A stretch of 64,000 bases of DNA from CANMXU01 sp052030545. Lineage in GTDB: Bacteria; Pseudomonadota; Gammaproteobacteria; Enterobacterales; Alteromonadaceae. This document shows, one piece after another, positions 25,214 to 34,499 of the stretch. The stretch is taken from positions 434,001 through 498,000 of the forward strand of contig NZ_JBPDIH010000002.1 of NCBI RefSeq assembly GCF_052030545.1, written 5' to 3'. Made by a program: the position numbers and the translations under genes. Each line of letters opens with the position of its first letter. Position 1 is the stretch's first letter. A model generated the notes under the pieces. That model did not search any database, was not told the origin of the DNA, and saw nothing but the letters and a program-made list of their open reading frames with translations.

Positions 25214-26089
25214 TTAAGTGCGATTTAAGTGCTGCTGTAAATAATCAACCAATACTCTTACTTTAGGTGATAAGTTTCTGTTGTGAGGATATACCGCCCA
25301 AATACCCTCCTCCGTTTCAGCATACTGTTCAAGCATAGATACCAAGGTGCCGTCTTTAAGATATTGCTGCACATAATAATCAGGCAGTTGCACTATGCCT
25401 AAGCCTTTAAGCGCAGCGTCTACCAAAGCTTTACCATTGTTGTAGCGAATACAACCTGATACGCGAATATTCCTCCCTTTGCCCGCTTCTTTAAAGCGCC
25501 AGTAATCGAGCGTGCCTAATAAACAATTATGTTGTTCAAGCTCTGACAAAGTATGTGGCATGCCGTGCTCGACAATATATTGAGGTGAAGCACAGGTAAA
25601 ACTTGTTCGACTTGCGAGTTTTTTTGCCATCAGGCTGGAGTCGCGTAATTTGCCGAGCCGTATGGCAAGATCAAAGCCTTGATCGACAAGATCCAGTTGT
25701 TGATTACTAAGCTGAGCAACTACCGTAACTTCAGGATATTGCTTAATGAAGTTATTCACCAAAGGCAAAATATGCTGCTCACCGTAAGTTACCGGCGCAG
25801 TAAGTTTTATTTTGCCTTGTGGTTTTTGACCTCGTTGGCTAATCGACTGCTCAGCCGCAGTTAAGCCGTCTAACACACTACGGCAATGTTGATAAAATAT
25901 TTGCCCTTCTTCGGTCAGCGACACTTTCCGCGTGGTGCGATAAAGTAATTTGGTATTGAGCCGACGCTCTAATTGGCTCACTTGGCGACTAACCTGCGCG
26001 GTTGAAATTGCTAACTTTGCTGATGCTTTGGTAAAACTTTCCGTCTCAGCCACATAAACAAACTCTGTAATGCCTTGCCAATCAAACAT
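25214..26089 (-). CDS. LysR-family transcriptional regulator
   Basis: The protein has 291 residues with the LysR winged HTH at 1-60 (FVYVAETESFTKASAKLAISTAQVSRQVSQLERRL) and a LysR effector domain (VTYGEQHILPLVNNFIKQYPEV, GFDLAIRLGKL). ATG 26089 is preferred over GTG 26098. It is divergent from frmA with about 140 bp between, a common arrangement for a regulator of formaldehyde detoxification, and lies upstream of the BASS gene on the same strand. Either could be its target. Confidence 0.88.
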   Translation of the reverse strand: MFDWQGITEFVYVAETESFTKASAKLAISTAQVSRQVSQLERRLNTKLLYRTTRKVSLTEEGQIFYQHCRSVLDGLTAAEQSISQRGQKPQGKIKLTAPVTYGEQHILPLVNNFIKQYPEVTVVAQLSNQQLDLVDQGFDLAIRLGKLRDSSLMAKKLASRTSFTCASPQYIVEHGMPHTLSELEQHNCLLGTLDYWRFKEAGKGRNIRVSGCIRYNNGKALVDAALKGLGIVQLPDYYVQQYLKDGTLVSMLEQYAETEEGIWAVYPHNRNLSPKVRVLVDYLQQHLNRT

Positions 26090-26231
26090 TATTACCACAC
26101 AGTAAAAGTAAATTGTAAAAATAGCATATTATCATTATTTTTATTTGCAATATAATAACTTCATCAGGGTCTATACTGCATAATCATAAGCCCGTTTCCC
26201 GACCATATACGTATAACAAGTGAGAAAACCT

Positions 26232-27362
26232 ATGTCTGAGCAATTTATCAAATCAAAAGCCGCAATCGCCTGGGGACCCAATCAACCACTATCGGTGGAA
26301 GAAGTTGATGTAATGCTACCTAAAAAAGGTGAAGTACTGGTCAAAATAATCGCTTCGGGTGTTTGTCATACCGACGCATTTACTTTATCAGGTGAAGATC
26401 CTGAAGGTATTTTTCCGGCAATTTTAGGCCATGAAGGTGGCGGCATTGTTGAACAAGTGGGTGAAGGGGTCACAAGTGTTCAGGTTGGCGATCATGTTAT
26501 TCCGTTATACACACCTGAATGTGGCGAGTGTAAGTTTTGCTTATCTGGCAAAACCAATTTATGTCAAAAAATCCGTGAAACCCAAGGCAAAGGTTTAATG
26601 CCCGACGGCACAACACGCTTTTATAAAGACGGCGAGCCTATTTACCATTACATGGGCTGTTCAACGTTTTCTGAATACACAGTATTACCTGAAATTTCAT
26701 TGGCAAAAGTTAATAAAGAAGCGCCATTAGAAGAAGTGTGTTTGCTTGGTTGTGGCGTAACGACCGGCATGGGCGCAGTAATGAATACCGCGAAAGTTGA
26801 AGAAGGTGCCACTGTCGCCATTTTTGGTTTAGGTGGCATTGGCTTGTCAGCCGTTATTGGCGCAACTATGGCGAAAGCTAGCCGTATTATCGCGATTGAT
26901 ATTAACGAAAGTAAATTTGATTTAGCCAAAAAACTCGGCGCGACCGACGTTATCAATCCAAAAGATTACGATAAACCTATTCAAGACGTTATTGTTGAAT
27001 TAACCGATGGCGGCGTTGACTATTCTTTTGAATGTATTGGCAATGTTGATTTAATGCGCTCGGCGCTAGAGTGTTGTCATAAAGGCTGGGGCGAATCAGT
27101 CATTATTGGTGTCGCTGGCGCTGGTCAAGAAATATCAACAAGACCATTTCAACTAGTAACAGGCCGAGTATGGCGTGGCACTGCATTTGGCGGCGTTAAA
27201 GGTCGCTCTGAATTACCTGATTACGTAGAGCGTTACCTGCAGGGCGAATTTAAACTCAGTGATTTCATTACTCATACCATGGCGTTAGAGCAAATAAATG
27301 AATCCTTTGATTTAATGCATCAAGGCAAAAGCATTCGCTCGGTAATTCATTTCGATAAATAA
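26232..27362 (+). CDS. frmA: S-(hydroxymethyl)glutathione dehydrogenase / class III alcohol dehydrogenase
   Basis: The 376-residue zinc medium-chain dehydrogenase shows the catalytic zinc ligands in GVCHTDAFTLSG and GHEGGGIVE, the four-cysteine structural zinc loop (PECGECKFCLSGKTNLC), and the Rossmann motif FGLGGIGLSAV. Length and the TRFYKDGEPIYHYMGCSTFSEYTV stretch are typical of class III enzymes. It oxidises the glutathione adduct of formaldehyde, and can act on S-nitrosoglutathione, in the cytosol. The ATG at 26232 is preferred to GTG 26220. frmB follows 102 bp downstream. Confidence 0.95.
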   Translation: MSEQFIKSKAAIAWGPNQPLSVEEVDVMLPKKGEVLVKIIASGVCHTDAFTLSGEDPEGIFPAILGHEGGGIVEQVGEGVTSVQVGDHVIPLYTPECGECKFCLSGKTNLCQKIRETQGKGLMPDGTTRFYKDGEPIYHYMGCSTFSEYTVLPEISLAKVNKEAPLEEVCLLGCGVTTGMGAVMNTAKVEEGATVAIFGLGGIGLSAVIGATMAKASRIIAIDINESKFDLAKKLGATDVINPKDYDKPIQDVIVELTDGGVDYSFECIGNVDLMRSALECCHKGWGESVIIGVAGAGQEISTRPFQLVTGRVWRGTAFGGVKGRSELPDYVERYLQGEFKLSDFITHTMALEQINESFDLMHQGKSIRSVIHFDK

Positions 27363-27374
27363 GCAGCACCAAAC

Positions 27375-27406
27375 GTCGCGCCAGTTCAGCATTAACTGGG
27401 CGCGAC
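27375..27406 (+). terminator. Hairpin between frmA and frmB
   Basis: GTCGCGCCAGTT pairs with AACTGGGCGCGAC (one bulged base, seven-base loop) 12 bases after frmA. There is no T run, so attenuation or mRNA processing between the two genes is as likely as full termination. Confidence 0.45.
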
Positions 27407-27464
27407 TGGCTTTAATTACGATAGACATAACGATATAGCGATATAAAAAGATAAAGGGTTAACG

Positions 27465-28307
27465 ATGACCATTGAAAATTTAGCCACCAACAAAAGCTTT
27501 GGCGGTTGGCATAAACAATACAGCCATTTTGCCAGCTCGCTTAATTGCACCATGCGATTTGCTATTTATTTGCCGCCGCAAGCAAGTAACAACCACAAAG
27601 TACCAGTGCTTTACTGGTTATCGGGCTTAACCTGTACCGATGAAAATTTCATGCAAAAAGCGCATGCGCAACATATTGCTGCCGAGCTTGGTATTGCCAT
27701 TGTTGCCCCCGATACTAGCCCGCGTGGTGAAGGTGTCGCTGATGATGAAAATTATGACTTAGGCCAAGGCGCAGGCTTTTATGTAAATGCCACGCAAGCA
27801 CCTTGGAATACGCATTATCAAATGTATAGCTACATTGTTGATGAATTACCACAACTTGTCGAGTCAACCTTTCCTGTCTCGAATGTACGTTCAATTGCCG
27901 GTCATTCAATGGGCGGACATGGCGCGTTAACTATCGCGTTGCGTAACCCAAAACGTTATTGTGCAGTATCAGCCTTTAGCCCGATCAGCAATCCAAGCAA
28001 TTGCCCTTGGGGTCAAAAAGCATTTAGCGCTTATTTAGGCGACGACCAATCGTTATGGCAAGCACACGATGCAGCTGAACTGATAAAAAATGCCGTTGAT
28101 AAAATTCCAATGCGAGTTGATCAAGGGTTGGCAGATAACTTTTTAACGGAACAATTAAAGCCGGAAACATTAGAGTCGGCAGCAAAAGGCAATAATTACC
28201 CACTCGAGCTAAACCTACACCAAGGTTACGATCACAGTTATTACTTTATCTCGAGCTTTATTGAACAGCAGCTTCGTTTTCATCATGCCCATTTAAGCCA
28301 ACGCTAA
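27465..28307 (+). CDS. frmB: S-formylglutathione hydrolase
   Basis: The 280-residue alpha/beta hydrolase of the esterase D family has the expected size. Conserved parts are SGLTCTDENFMQKA, the nucleophile elbow GHSMGGHGAL (serine near 148), the acid in VDQGLADNFL and the histidine in GYDHSYYFI. It hydrolyses the FrmA product to formate and glutathione. An AAGGG ribosome site precedes ATG 27465. The formate transporter gene focA lies 300 bp downstream. Confidence 0.95.
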   Translation: MTIENLATNKSFGGWHKQYSHFASSLNCTMRFAIYLPPQASNNHKVPVLYWLSGLTCTDENFMQKAHAQHIAAELGIAIVAPDTSPRGEGVADDENYDLGQGAGFYVNATQAPWNTHYQMYSYIVDELPQLVESTFPVSNVRSIAGHSMGGHGALTIALRNPKRYCAVSAFSPISNPSNCPWGQKAFSAYLGDDQSLWQAHDAAELIKNAVDKIPMRVDQGLADNFLTEQLKPETLESAAKGNNYPLELNLHQGYDHSYYFISSFIEQQLRFHHAHLSQR

Positions 28308-28326
28308 CTTTTGTGTTTTCCATCAA

Positions 28327-28363
28327 CAAGTTTATGTGCTCAAGAAGCGAGCACATAAGCTTG
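28327..28363 (+). terminator. Rho-independent terminator of frmB
   Basis: CAAGTTTATGTGCTC pairs with GAGCACATAAGCTTG (15 pairs including one G-T) around a seven-base loop. The second arm ends at 28363 and TTTTCTT follows immediately. Confidence 0.75.
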
Positions 28364-28494
28364 TTTTCTTATCTAAACATCACGTCTACAGCACAATAAC
28401 CGCATAAAAAACCTTCAACAATTGCGCAATTATTACCGCTAAAAAAACTGTAATACAAGGTGAAAGTTTTACTCGCACAAACACCGATAAAATG

Positions 28495-28508
28495 TTGATT
28501 TCGATCAG
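28495..28508. promoter_or_regulatory. FNR-like box upstream of focA
   Basis: TTGAT-TTCG-ATCAG matches the FNR consensus TTGAT-N4-ATCAA at nine of ten fixed positions. It lies 103 bp before the focA start. A possible -10 (TATAAT, 28562-28567) downstream would place the box near position -70. This fits oxygen-controlled expression of the formate/pyruvate genes. Confidence 0.55.
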
Positions 28509-28610
28509 CTTTTAAAGTGTTTAGATTCGTAACTTGGCTACTCATTTTCATTGCAAAAATTTATAATGTCCTTATAGATTGTAGGTTTATATTTTGTTAG
28601 GAAACAAGCA

Positions 28611-29468
28611 ATGTCGATAACAAGTCAGGTTGAACTTTCTCCGTTAAAAATGGCTGAAAAAGCGCTGCAGTTTGGTCAAGCACGTATTTCACGCAGCCTA
28701 ATTTCAACTTTTTGTTTAGCGATCACCGCAGGTGTTTTTATTGGAATTGCTTTTATATTTTATATTGTTGTAACAACTGGCGCGCAAACTCTGCCCTATG
28801 GCATGGTAAAACTGATTGGCGGCTTAGTGTTTTCAATTGGGCTTATTTTAGTAGCGGTATGTGGCGGAGAGCTTTTTACCAGCAGTATTCTTTCAATCGT
28901 CGCCAAAGCAAACAACAGCATTAATATGCGCCAAATGCTCACCAACTGGACGGTTGTCTATTTGGGCAACTTTGTTGGCGCGTTAATATTAGTCAGTTTA
29001 ATGCTGACCGCTAAACACTATTTTCAAGCAAATGGCGAAGTGGGTTTGAACTACTTATATGTCGCAAAAGCCAAACTACAATACGATTTTATGCAAGCGG
29101 TAGCGCTTGGCATTATGTGTAACTTATTAGTGTGTTTAGCGGTGTGGATGACCTACAGCGCGCAATCAGCAACCGACAAAGTATTAGTGATTATTTTACC
29201 TGTGAGCATGTTTGTCGCCTCAGGCTTTGAACACTGCATTGCAAACATGTTTTTGATCCCATTGGCAATTGTTATAAAAAACAATGCCCCAGTTGAATTT
29301 TGGCAAGCGACAGGCGCTAATGCCAACGACTTTTATCAGCTCACTTGGTCAAACTTTTTCACAAATAATTTATTACCAGTCACCATTGGCAACATCATTG
29401 GCGGTGCAATACTAGTAGGATTAACCTATTGGTTTATTCACCTTAAAAACAATGACACTTGTCACTGA
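28611..29468 (+). CDS. focA: Formate channel FocA
   Basis: The 285-residue membrane protein of the formate-nitrite transporter family has six hydrophobic spans. Family motifs are seen: the ALQFGQARISRS start, FSIGLILVAVCGGELFTS (the omega-loop region), NWTVVYLGNFVGA and SGFEHCIANMF with the pore-lining histidine. It exports or imports formate across the inner membrane in mixed-acid fermentation. It is directly upstream of pflB (42 bp) as in enteric bacteria, with an FNR-like box in front. Confidence 0.95.
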   Translation: MSITSQVELSPLKMAEKALQFGQARISRSLISTFCLAITAGVFIGIAFIFYIVVTTGAQTLPYGMVKLIGGLVFSIGLILVAVCGGELFTSSILSIVAKANNSINMRQMLTNWTVVYLGNFVGALILVSLMLTAKHYFQANGEVGLNYLYVAKAKLQYDFMQAVALGIMCNLLVCLAVWMTYSAQSATDKVLVIILPVSMFVASGFEHCIANMFLIPLAIVIKNNAPVEFWQATGANANDFYQLTWSNFFTNNLLPVTIGNIIGGAILVGLTYWFIHLKNNDTCH

Positions 29469-29510
29469 TTGGGCTGCAAAACAGAATTTTTAATTTTATA
29501 GGAAACCATT

Positions 29511-31796
29511 ATGGTTAATGAAAAATGTCAAAGCAATTGGACAGGTTTTACCCCTGGAAAATGGCAAGAAAGCGTTGATGTAAGAGACTTCATTCAACAA
29601 AACTATACGCCGTATCATGGCGACGACAGCTTCTTGCAAGGCGCAACTGAAGCAACAACTTCATTATGGCAAGAAGTCGCCAAAGGCATTAAGCAAGAAA
29701 ACGAAACGTTAGCACCGGTAGATTTTGATAACGAAATTCCAGCGACCATTACCTCGCATGGCGCAGGTTACATCGACCCAAGCTTAGAGAAAATTGTTGG
29801 TTTACAAACCGACAAACCACTAAAGCGCGGCATGATCTGCAATGGCGGTATTCGTATGGTAGAAACATCATGCAAGGTTTACGGCAAAGAATTAGATCCT
29901 AACGTTAATAAAATTTTCTCTGAGTATAAAAAAACCCATAACCAAGGTGTATTTGATGTTTATACCAAAGACATTTTAAAGTGCCGTAAATCTGGCATTA
30001 TTACGGGTTTGCCAGACGCCTATGGTCGTGGTCGCATTATTGGTGATTATCGCCGCGTTGCACTATACGGTATCGACTTTTTAATGGCTGATAAAGCCAA
30101 TCAACAACAAGCACTTGAAGAGCAATTATATCAAGCACAAAGCAGCAGCGACGTTGAAAAAGTTATTCGCCTGCGTGAAGAAATTTCAGAGCAATACCGC
30201 GCACTTGCCCAAATGAAAGAAATGGCAAACCGTTACGATTGCGATATTTCATTGCCGGCAACCAATGCCACCGAAGCGGTGCAATGGACTTACTTTGGTT
30301 ACTTAGCTGCGATTAAATCGCAAAATGGCGCAGCGATGTCGTTTGGCCGTGTTTCAAGCTTTTTAGATATTTACCTCGAGCGCGATATTGCCCAAGGTGT
30401 CTTAACCGAAGTACAAGCCCAAGAGCTAATCGATCATTTAGTGATGAAACTACGTATGGTGCGTTTTTTACGTACACCAGATTACGATGAATTATTCTCA
30501 GGCGACCCAATTTGGGCAACAGAATCAATTGGCGGTATGGGTAAAGACGGTCGCACCTTAGTGACTAAAACCAACTTCCGTTTCCTTAATACCCTATACA
30601 ACATGGGTGCAAGCCCAGAGCCAAACATGACCGTACTTTGGTCTGAGCAATTGCCAGAGCACTTTAAAACTTTCTGCGCAAAAGTCTCTATTGATACCAG
30701 CTCAATTCAATACGAAAGCGACGACTTAATGCGTGAAAGTTTAGACTCAGACGACTATGCAATCGCCTGTTGTGTTAGCCCGATGATCGTTGGTAAGCAA
30801 ATGCAATTTTTTGGTGCCCGCGCCAACTTAGCTAAAGCGTTACTTTACGCCATTAACGGTGGTGTTGACGAAAAATCTGGTGACCAAATCGCGCCTAAAA
30901 TGCCTGCGATCACCAGCGAATACTTAGACTACGACCAAGTTAAAGCGAACTTTGAGCAAGTAAATACCTGGTTAGTTAAAAACTATGTTACCGCATTAAA
31001 CTGCATTCATTACATGCACGACAAGCACAGCTATGAAACAGCACTAATGGCATTGCATGATCGTGACGTTACCCGTTCAATGGCCTGTGGTATTGCGGGG
31101 CTTTCTGTAACTGCCGATAGCTTGTCAGCGATTAAACATGCCAAAGTAAAACCGATTCGTAATGAACAAGGCATCGCCATTGATTTTGAAATTGAAGGCG
31201 ACTACCCACAGTTTGGTAATAATGACGATCGTGTTGATGATATCGCCTGTGAACTTGTTGAAAACTTTATGGACAAAATTCGTAGCGTTGCAACTTATCG
31301 CGAAGCGAAACCAACGCAATCGGTATTAACCATTACTTCAAACGTAGTTTACGGTAAGAAAACTGGCTCAACGCCAGATGGGCGTAAAGCAGGCAGCCCT
31401 TTTGCACCAGGCGCAAACCCTATGCATGGTCGCGATCAAAAAGGCGCACTTGCCTCGATGACGTCAGTCGCCAAATTACCGTTTTGCTCAGCAGAAGATG
31501 GCATTTCGTATACCTTCTCGATTGTGCCAAAAACCTTAGGTAAAACCGAAGGCGAACAACGTGGTAACTTAGTTGGCTTGCTTGATGGTTACTTTCATCA
31601 CAATGACAATCAAGAAGGCGGTCAGCACTTAAATGTTAATGTGCTTGATAAAGAGCTGCTGATTGATGCGATGGAACATCCAGAAAAATATCCGCAGTTA
31701 ACCATTCGTGTCTCTGGTTATGCGGTACGTTTTAATGCATTAACCCAAGAGCAAAAGCTTGATGTGATCAACCGCACCTTTACCGATAAGTTTTAA
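29511..31796 (+). CDS. pflB: Formate C-acetyltransferase (pyruvate formate-lyase)
   Basis: The 761-residue glycyl radical enzyme has the expected size. The catalytic cysteine pair is at C420-C421 (ACCVSPM) and the radical glycine at G736 (RVSGYAVRF). It cleaves pyruvate with CoA to formate and acetyl-CoA under anoxia. A GGAAACC site precedes ATG 29511. The activating enzyme gene follows and the formate channel precedes, forming a complete focA-pflB-pflA unit. It is typical of a facultative anaerobe. Confidence 0.97.
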   Translation: MVNEKCQSNWTGFTPGKWQESVDVRDFIQQNYTPYHGDDSFLQGATEATTSLWQEVAKGIKQENETLAPVDFDNEIPATITSHGAGYIDPSLEKIVGLQTDKPLKRGMICNGGIRMVETSCKVYGKELDPNVNKIFSEYKKTHNQGVFDVYTKDILKCRKSGIITGLPDAYGRGRIIGDYRRVALYGIDFLMADKANQQQALEEQLYQAQSSSDVEKVIRLREEISEQYRALAQMKEMANRYDCDISLPATNATEAVQWTYFGYLAAIKSQNGAAMSFGRVSSFLDIYLERDIAQGVLTEVQAQELIDHLVMKLRMVRFLRTPDYDELFSGDPIWATESIGGMGKDGRTLVTKTNFRFLNTLYNMGASPEPNMTVLWSEQLPEHFKTFCAKVSIDTSSIQYESDDLMRESLDSDDYAIACCVSPMIVGKQMQFFGARANLAKALLYAINGGVDEKSGDQIAPKMPAITSEYLDYDQVKANFEQVNTWLVKNYVTALNCIHYMHDKHSYETALMALHDRDVTRSMACGIAGLSVTADSLSAIKHAKVKPIRNEQGIAIDFEIEGDYPQFGNNDDRVDDIACELVENFMDKIRSVATYREAKPTQSVLTITSNVVYGKKTGSTPDGRKAGSPFAPGANPMHGRDQKGALASMTSVAKLPFCSAEDGISYTFSIVPKTLGKTEGEQRGNLVGLLDGYFHHNDNQEGGQHLNVNVLDKELLIDAMEHPEKYPQLTIRVSGYAVRFNALTQEQKLDVINRTFTDKF

Positions 31797-31880
31797 TCGG
31801 CAAAAGTTGTTGTAACATTAACGCTATGGCATCGTCACTTGTGGCGATGCCTATTTATTTTTACACTGTTAGGACTTTTC

Positions 31881-32648
31881 ATGACCACGGTAAATGCACT
31901 TGGCGATTCGGTAACGATCTCCGGTAGAGTTCATTCCATTGAATCTTGCGGTACGCTCGACGGACCAGGCATTCGTTTTATCCTATTTTTACAGGGCTGC
32001 TTAATGCGTTGTAAATACTGCCATAATCGCGACAGTTGGGACGAAAGTGCAGGCTATGAAATGACCGTAGAAGAAGTGATGGAGTCAATTCGTTATTACA
32101 AGCCGTACTTCAAATCAGGCGGCGGCTTAACCGTATCTGGCGGCGAGCCTATTTTACAAGCACCTTTTGTGACTGAATTATTTAAAGCTTGTCACGCCGA
32201 AGGCATTAATACCTGTTTAGACACCAATGGCTTTATGCGTGAACACGATCAAAGTATTGATGAACTGCTTGATGAAACCGATCTCGTGCTAATCGATGTA
32301 AAACACCTCGACGACAAACAGCACATCGCATTAACAAAAGTGAGTAACCGACACACGTTAAACTTTATTCGCCATTTGGAACGAAAAGCCGTGCCATTTT
32401 GGATGAGACATGTCGTGGTGCCGGGTTATACCGACAACCTAGCCTCGGCAGAACTTTTAGCAAACTACAGCAAAAACCTTACTCATTTAAAGCGGTTAGA
32501 ATTATTACCTTATCACGATAATGGCGCCTTTAAATGGCAACAATATGGTGAAATTTACCCACTTACAGGTGTGGCGCCTTTAAGCCGAAAAAGCATTGAA
32601 CCTATCGCACAGTTGCTAGAAAGTTATCAATTACCTGTGGTGTATTAG
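31881..32648 (+). CDS. pflA: Pyruvate formate-lyase activating enzyme
   Basis: The 255-residue radical SAM protein starts at ATG 31881, which has an AGGA site; the frame is open further upstream but without a start signal. The cluster motif is CLMRCKYCHNRDSW (CxxxCxxC), preceded by GTLDGPGIRF as in PflA, with SGGEPILQ for SAM binding. It installs the glycyl radical on PflB. It lies 84 bp after pflB. Confidence 0.96.
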   Translation: MTTVNALGDSVTISGRVHSIESCGTLDGPGIRFILFLQGCLMRCKYCHNRDSWDESAGYEMTVEEVMESIRYYKPYFKSGGGLTVSGGEPILQAPFVTELFKACHAEGINTCLDTNGFMREHDQSIDELLDETDLVLIDVKHLDDKQHIALTKVSNRHTLNFIRHLERKAVPFWMRHVVVPGYTDNLASAELLANYSKNLTHLKRLELLPYHDNGAFKWQQYGEIYPLTGVAPLSRKSIEPIAQLLESYQLPVVY

Positions 32649-32673
32649 TTAATATAATCAGGGTCTAGGATCA

Positions 32674-32885
32674 GGGTCGGTGACATATTTTAAATAAAAT
32701 TACATATAGTCTTAAAGAGTGGTTAATCATTACCTATAGATGTCACCGCCCCTTTAAACTGAAATGAGATCATAGAGTCGGGGTCGGTGACATATTTTAA
32801 ATAAAATTACATATAGTCTTAAAGAATGGTTAATCATTACCTATAAATGTCACCGACCCCTTTAAACTTAAACTCAGACCCCTTT
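32674..32885. repeat. Pair of about 88-bp REP/MITE-like elements
   Basis: Two nearly identical copies (32674-32760 and 32781-32867, a few substitutions) each begin GGGTCGGTGACAT and end with the inverse ATGTCACCG(A/C)CCC. Between the ends is a shared AT-rich core. A partial third end (CAGACCCCTTTAAACTT) follows at about 32875-32891. Inverted ends plus an internal core resemble miniature transposable or REP-type elements. No coding frame is inside. Confidence 0.7.
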
Positions 32886-32973
32886 AAACTTATTCTTACT
32901 GCTTTGTTTTGCATTCAGATAACAAGCAACGTAAAATAAAAACCAAATACTTATTCACTTTTTATAGATAATT

Positions 32974-34233
32974 ATGCCAGTTAACTTACCTGAAATTGAC
33001 CCTACGCTTTTAACGCCAATCAACGGCATTCGTTTAGGCTGGGCTGAAGCCAATATTAAACAGCCTAATCGAAAAGATCTGTTGGTGATGGAAATAGCGC
33101 CTGGCAGTTCAGTATCAGGCGTATTTACCCAAAACCGCTTTTGCGCAGCGCCAGTCACCTTATGTAAAGCACATTTAGTGGCCGCAAAAAATGGTGAAAG
33201 TCAGGGGATAAAAGCGTTGGTGGTCAATACTGGCAATGCCAACGCTGGCACGGGTGAGCAAGGCATGCTTGATGCGCAGCAAACTTGTCAGCAATTAGCT
33301 GAAATTATGTCGTTAAACGTAAATGAAATACTGCCATTTTCTACCGGCGTTATTCTTGAACATTTACCGATGAATAAATTATTAGCCGGCTTACCAAATG
33401 CAGTGCAAAATTTAACAACCGATAATTGGGCTGATGCCGCTAGTGCGATAATGACCACAGATATTGCGCCAAAAGCTTATTCAAGCCAATTACTGCTTGC
33501 AGGCAATAAAGTCACTATTACCGGTATTTCCAAAGGCGCGGGCATGATCCACCCGAACATGGCAACCATGCTAGGCTACCTAGCTACCGATGCCAATATT
33601 GCCCAACCCTTGCTTGACCAAATGACCAAAGACATTGCCGATCTTTCGTTTAACTGTATTTCGGTTGACGGCGATACCTCCACTAACGACTCATTTATAA
33701 TTATTGCTACCGGAAAAAGTAGCGCACCAAAAATAACCTCAGCCAGCGATAGCGGCTATGTTGAATTGTTGAATGAATTAGTTGCAGCGGCGCAATATTT
33801 AGCAAAAGCTATTGTGCGCGATGGAGAAGGTGCCACTAAATTTATTACCGTCAATATCAAAGGCGCAAAAAGCGTTGAGGAAGCTAAAGCCATAGGCTTT
33901 TCTATTGGTAAAAGTCCATTGGTAAAAACCGCGATGTTTGCCTCAGATCCAAACCTAGGCCGCGTACTCGCTGCCATTGGTTATGCCTCAAGAGAATGTG
34001 CATCTTTAGAAGATTTAGACACCAATACATTAGCGCTATATTTTGGTGAAACCTTAGTCGCTGAAAAAGGTGGTCGAGCAGCAAGTTATCAAGAAGAAGT
34101 CGGTCAAGCCATTATGAATGAAGCTGAAATCGAGATCACCGTTGAACTGCATCGTGGCGAGCAACAAGCAACCATTTGGACCTGCGATTTTAGTTATGAC
34201 TACGTAAGAATTAATGCGGAATACCGCACTTAG
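32974..34233 (+). CDS. argJ: Glutamate N-acetyltransferase / amino-acid acetyltransferase (ArgJ)
   Basis: The 419-residue protein carries ArgJ hallmarks: NTGNANAGTGEQG, FSTGVI, KGAGMIHPNMATMLGYLATDA with the self-cleavage threonine T198, SFNCISVDGDTSTNDS and VRDGEGATKF. It moves the acetyl group from N-acetylornithine to glutamate in the arginine pathway and, if bifunctional, can also use acetyl-CoA. It is isolated here from other arg genes. Many gammaproteobacteria use argA/argE instead, so an extra, stand-alone argJ is worth noting. Confidence 0.95.
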   Translation: MPVNLPEIDPTLLTPINGIRLGWAEANIKQPNRKDLLVMEIAPGSSVSGVFTQNRFCAAPVTLCKAHLVAAKNGESQGIKALVVNTGNANAGTGEQGMLDAQQTCQQLAEIMSLNVNEILPFSTGVILEHLPMNKLLAGLPNAVQNLTTDNWADAASAIMTTDIAPKAYSSQLLLAGNKVTITGISKGAGMIHPNMATMLGYLATDANIAQPLLDQMTKDIADLSFNCISVDGDTSTNDSFIIIATGKSSAPKITSASDSGYVELLNELVAAAQYLAKAIVRDGEGATKFITVNIKGAKSVEEAKAIGFSIGKSPLVKTAMFASDPNLGRVLAAIGYASRECASLEDLDTNTLALYFGETLVAEKGGRAASYQEEVGQAIMNEAEIEITVELHRGEQQATIWTCDFSYDYVRINAEYRT

Positions 34234-34454
34234 TGAATAATGGGGAGTGTGGTCGACGTTCGTATCGTCATTGCGACATTTACTGGGCTGTTTCGACGGC
34301 CATTCACATGCAAGTACACGACATACTCTTATGTTAGTCCTAAAACAGGGAGCATTGATTGAACGCTCTTAGGGGGAACCCCGTTTAGTTTGTCTAATAC
34401 TACGGCGATACGAACATCTAGTTTGAGTATAGAAGATAATGCTAAATTTAGGCA

Positions 34455-34496
34455 AAGGCCAAGGCTAATAAAATGATGCCTTCTGGCCTTTTTTAA
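34455..34496. terminator. Terminator between argJ and the convergent binding-protein gene
   Basis: AAGGCCAAGGC pairs imperfectly with GCCTTCTGGCCTT and TTTTT follows on the plus strand. The reverse strand also offers an A/T-rich tail, so it may serve both convergent genes. Confidence 0.6.
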
Positions 34497-34499
34497 TAA

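Noticed and set aside
28369..28551. Minus-strand 60-residue frame between frmB and focA
   Set aside because: It has an odd composition, no ribosome site and overlaps the FNR-like box and focA promoter region.
32674..32885. A short CRISPR-like array
   Set aside because: There are only two long copies with internal cores and inverted ends, no regular short repeats and spacers, and no cas genes.
34250..34420. A mobile element between argJ and the next gene, suggested by GTTCGTATCG and its inverse 150 bp apart
   Set aside because: Only about ten bases pair and no other element-like feature is seen.
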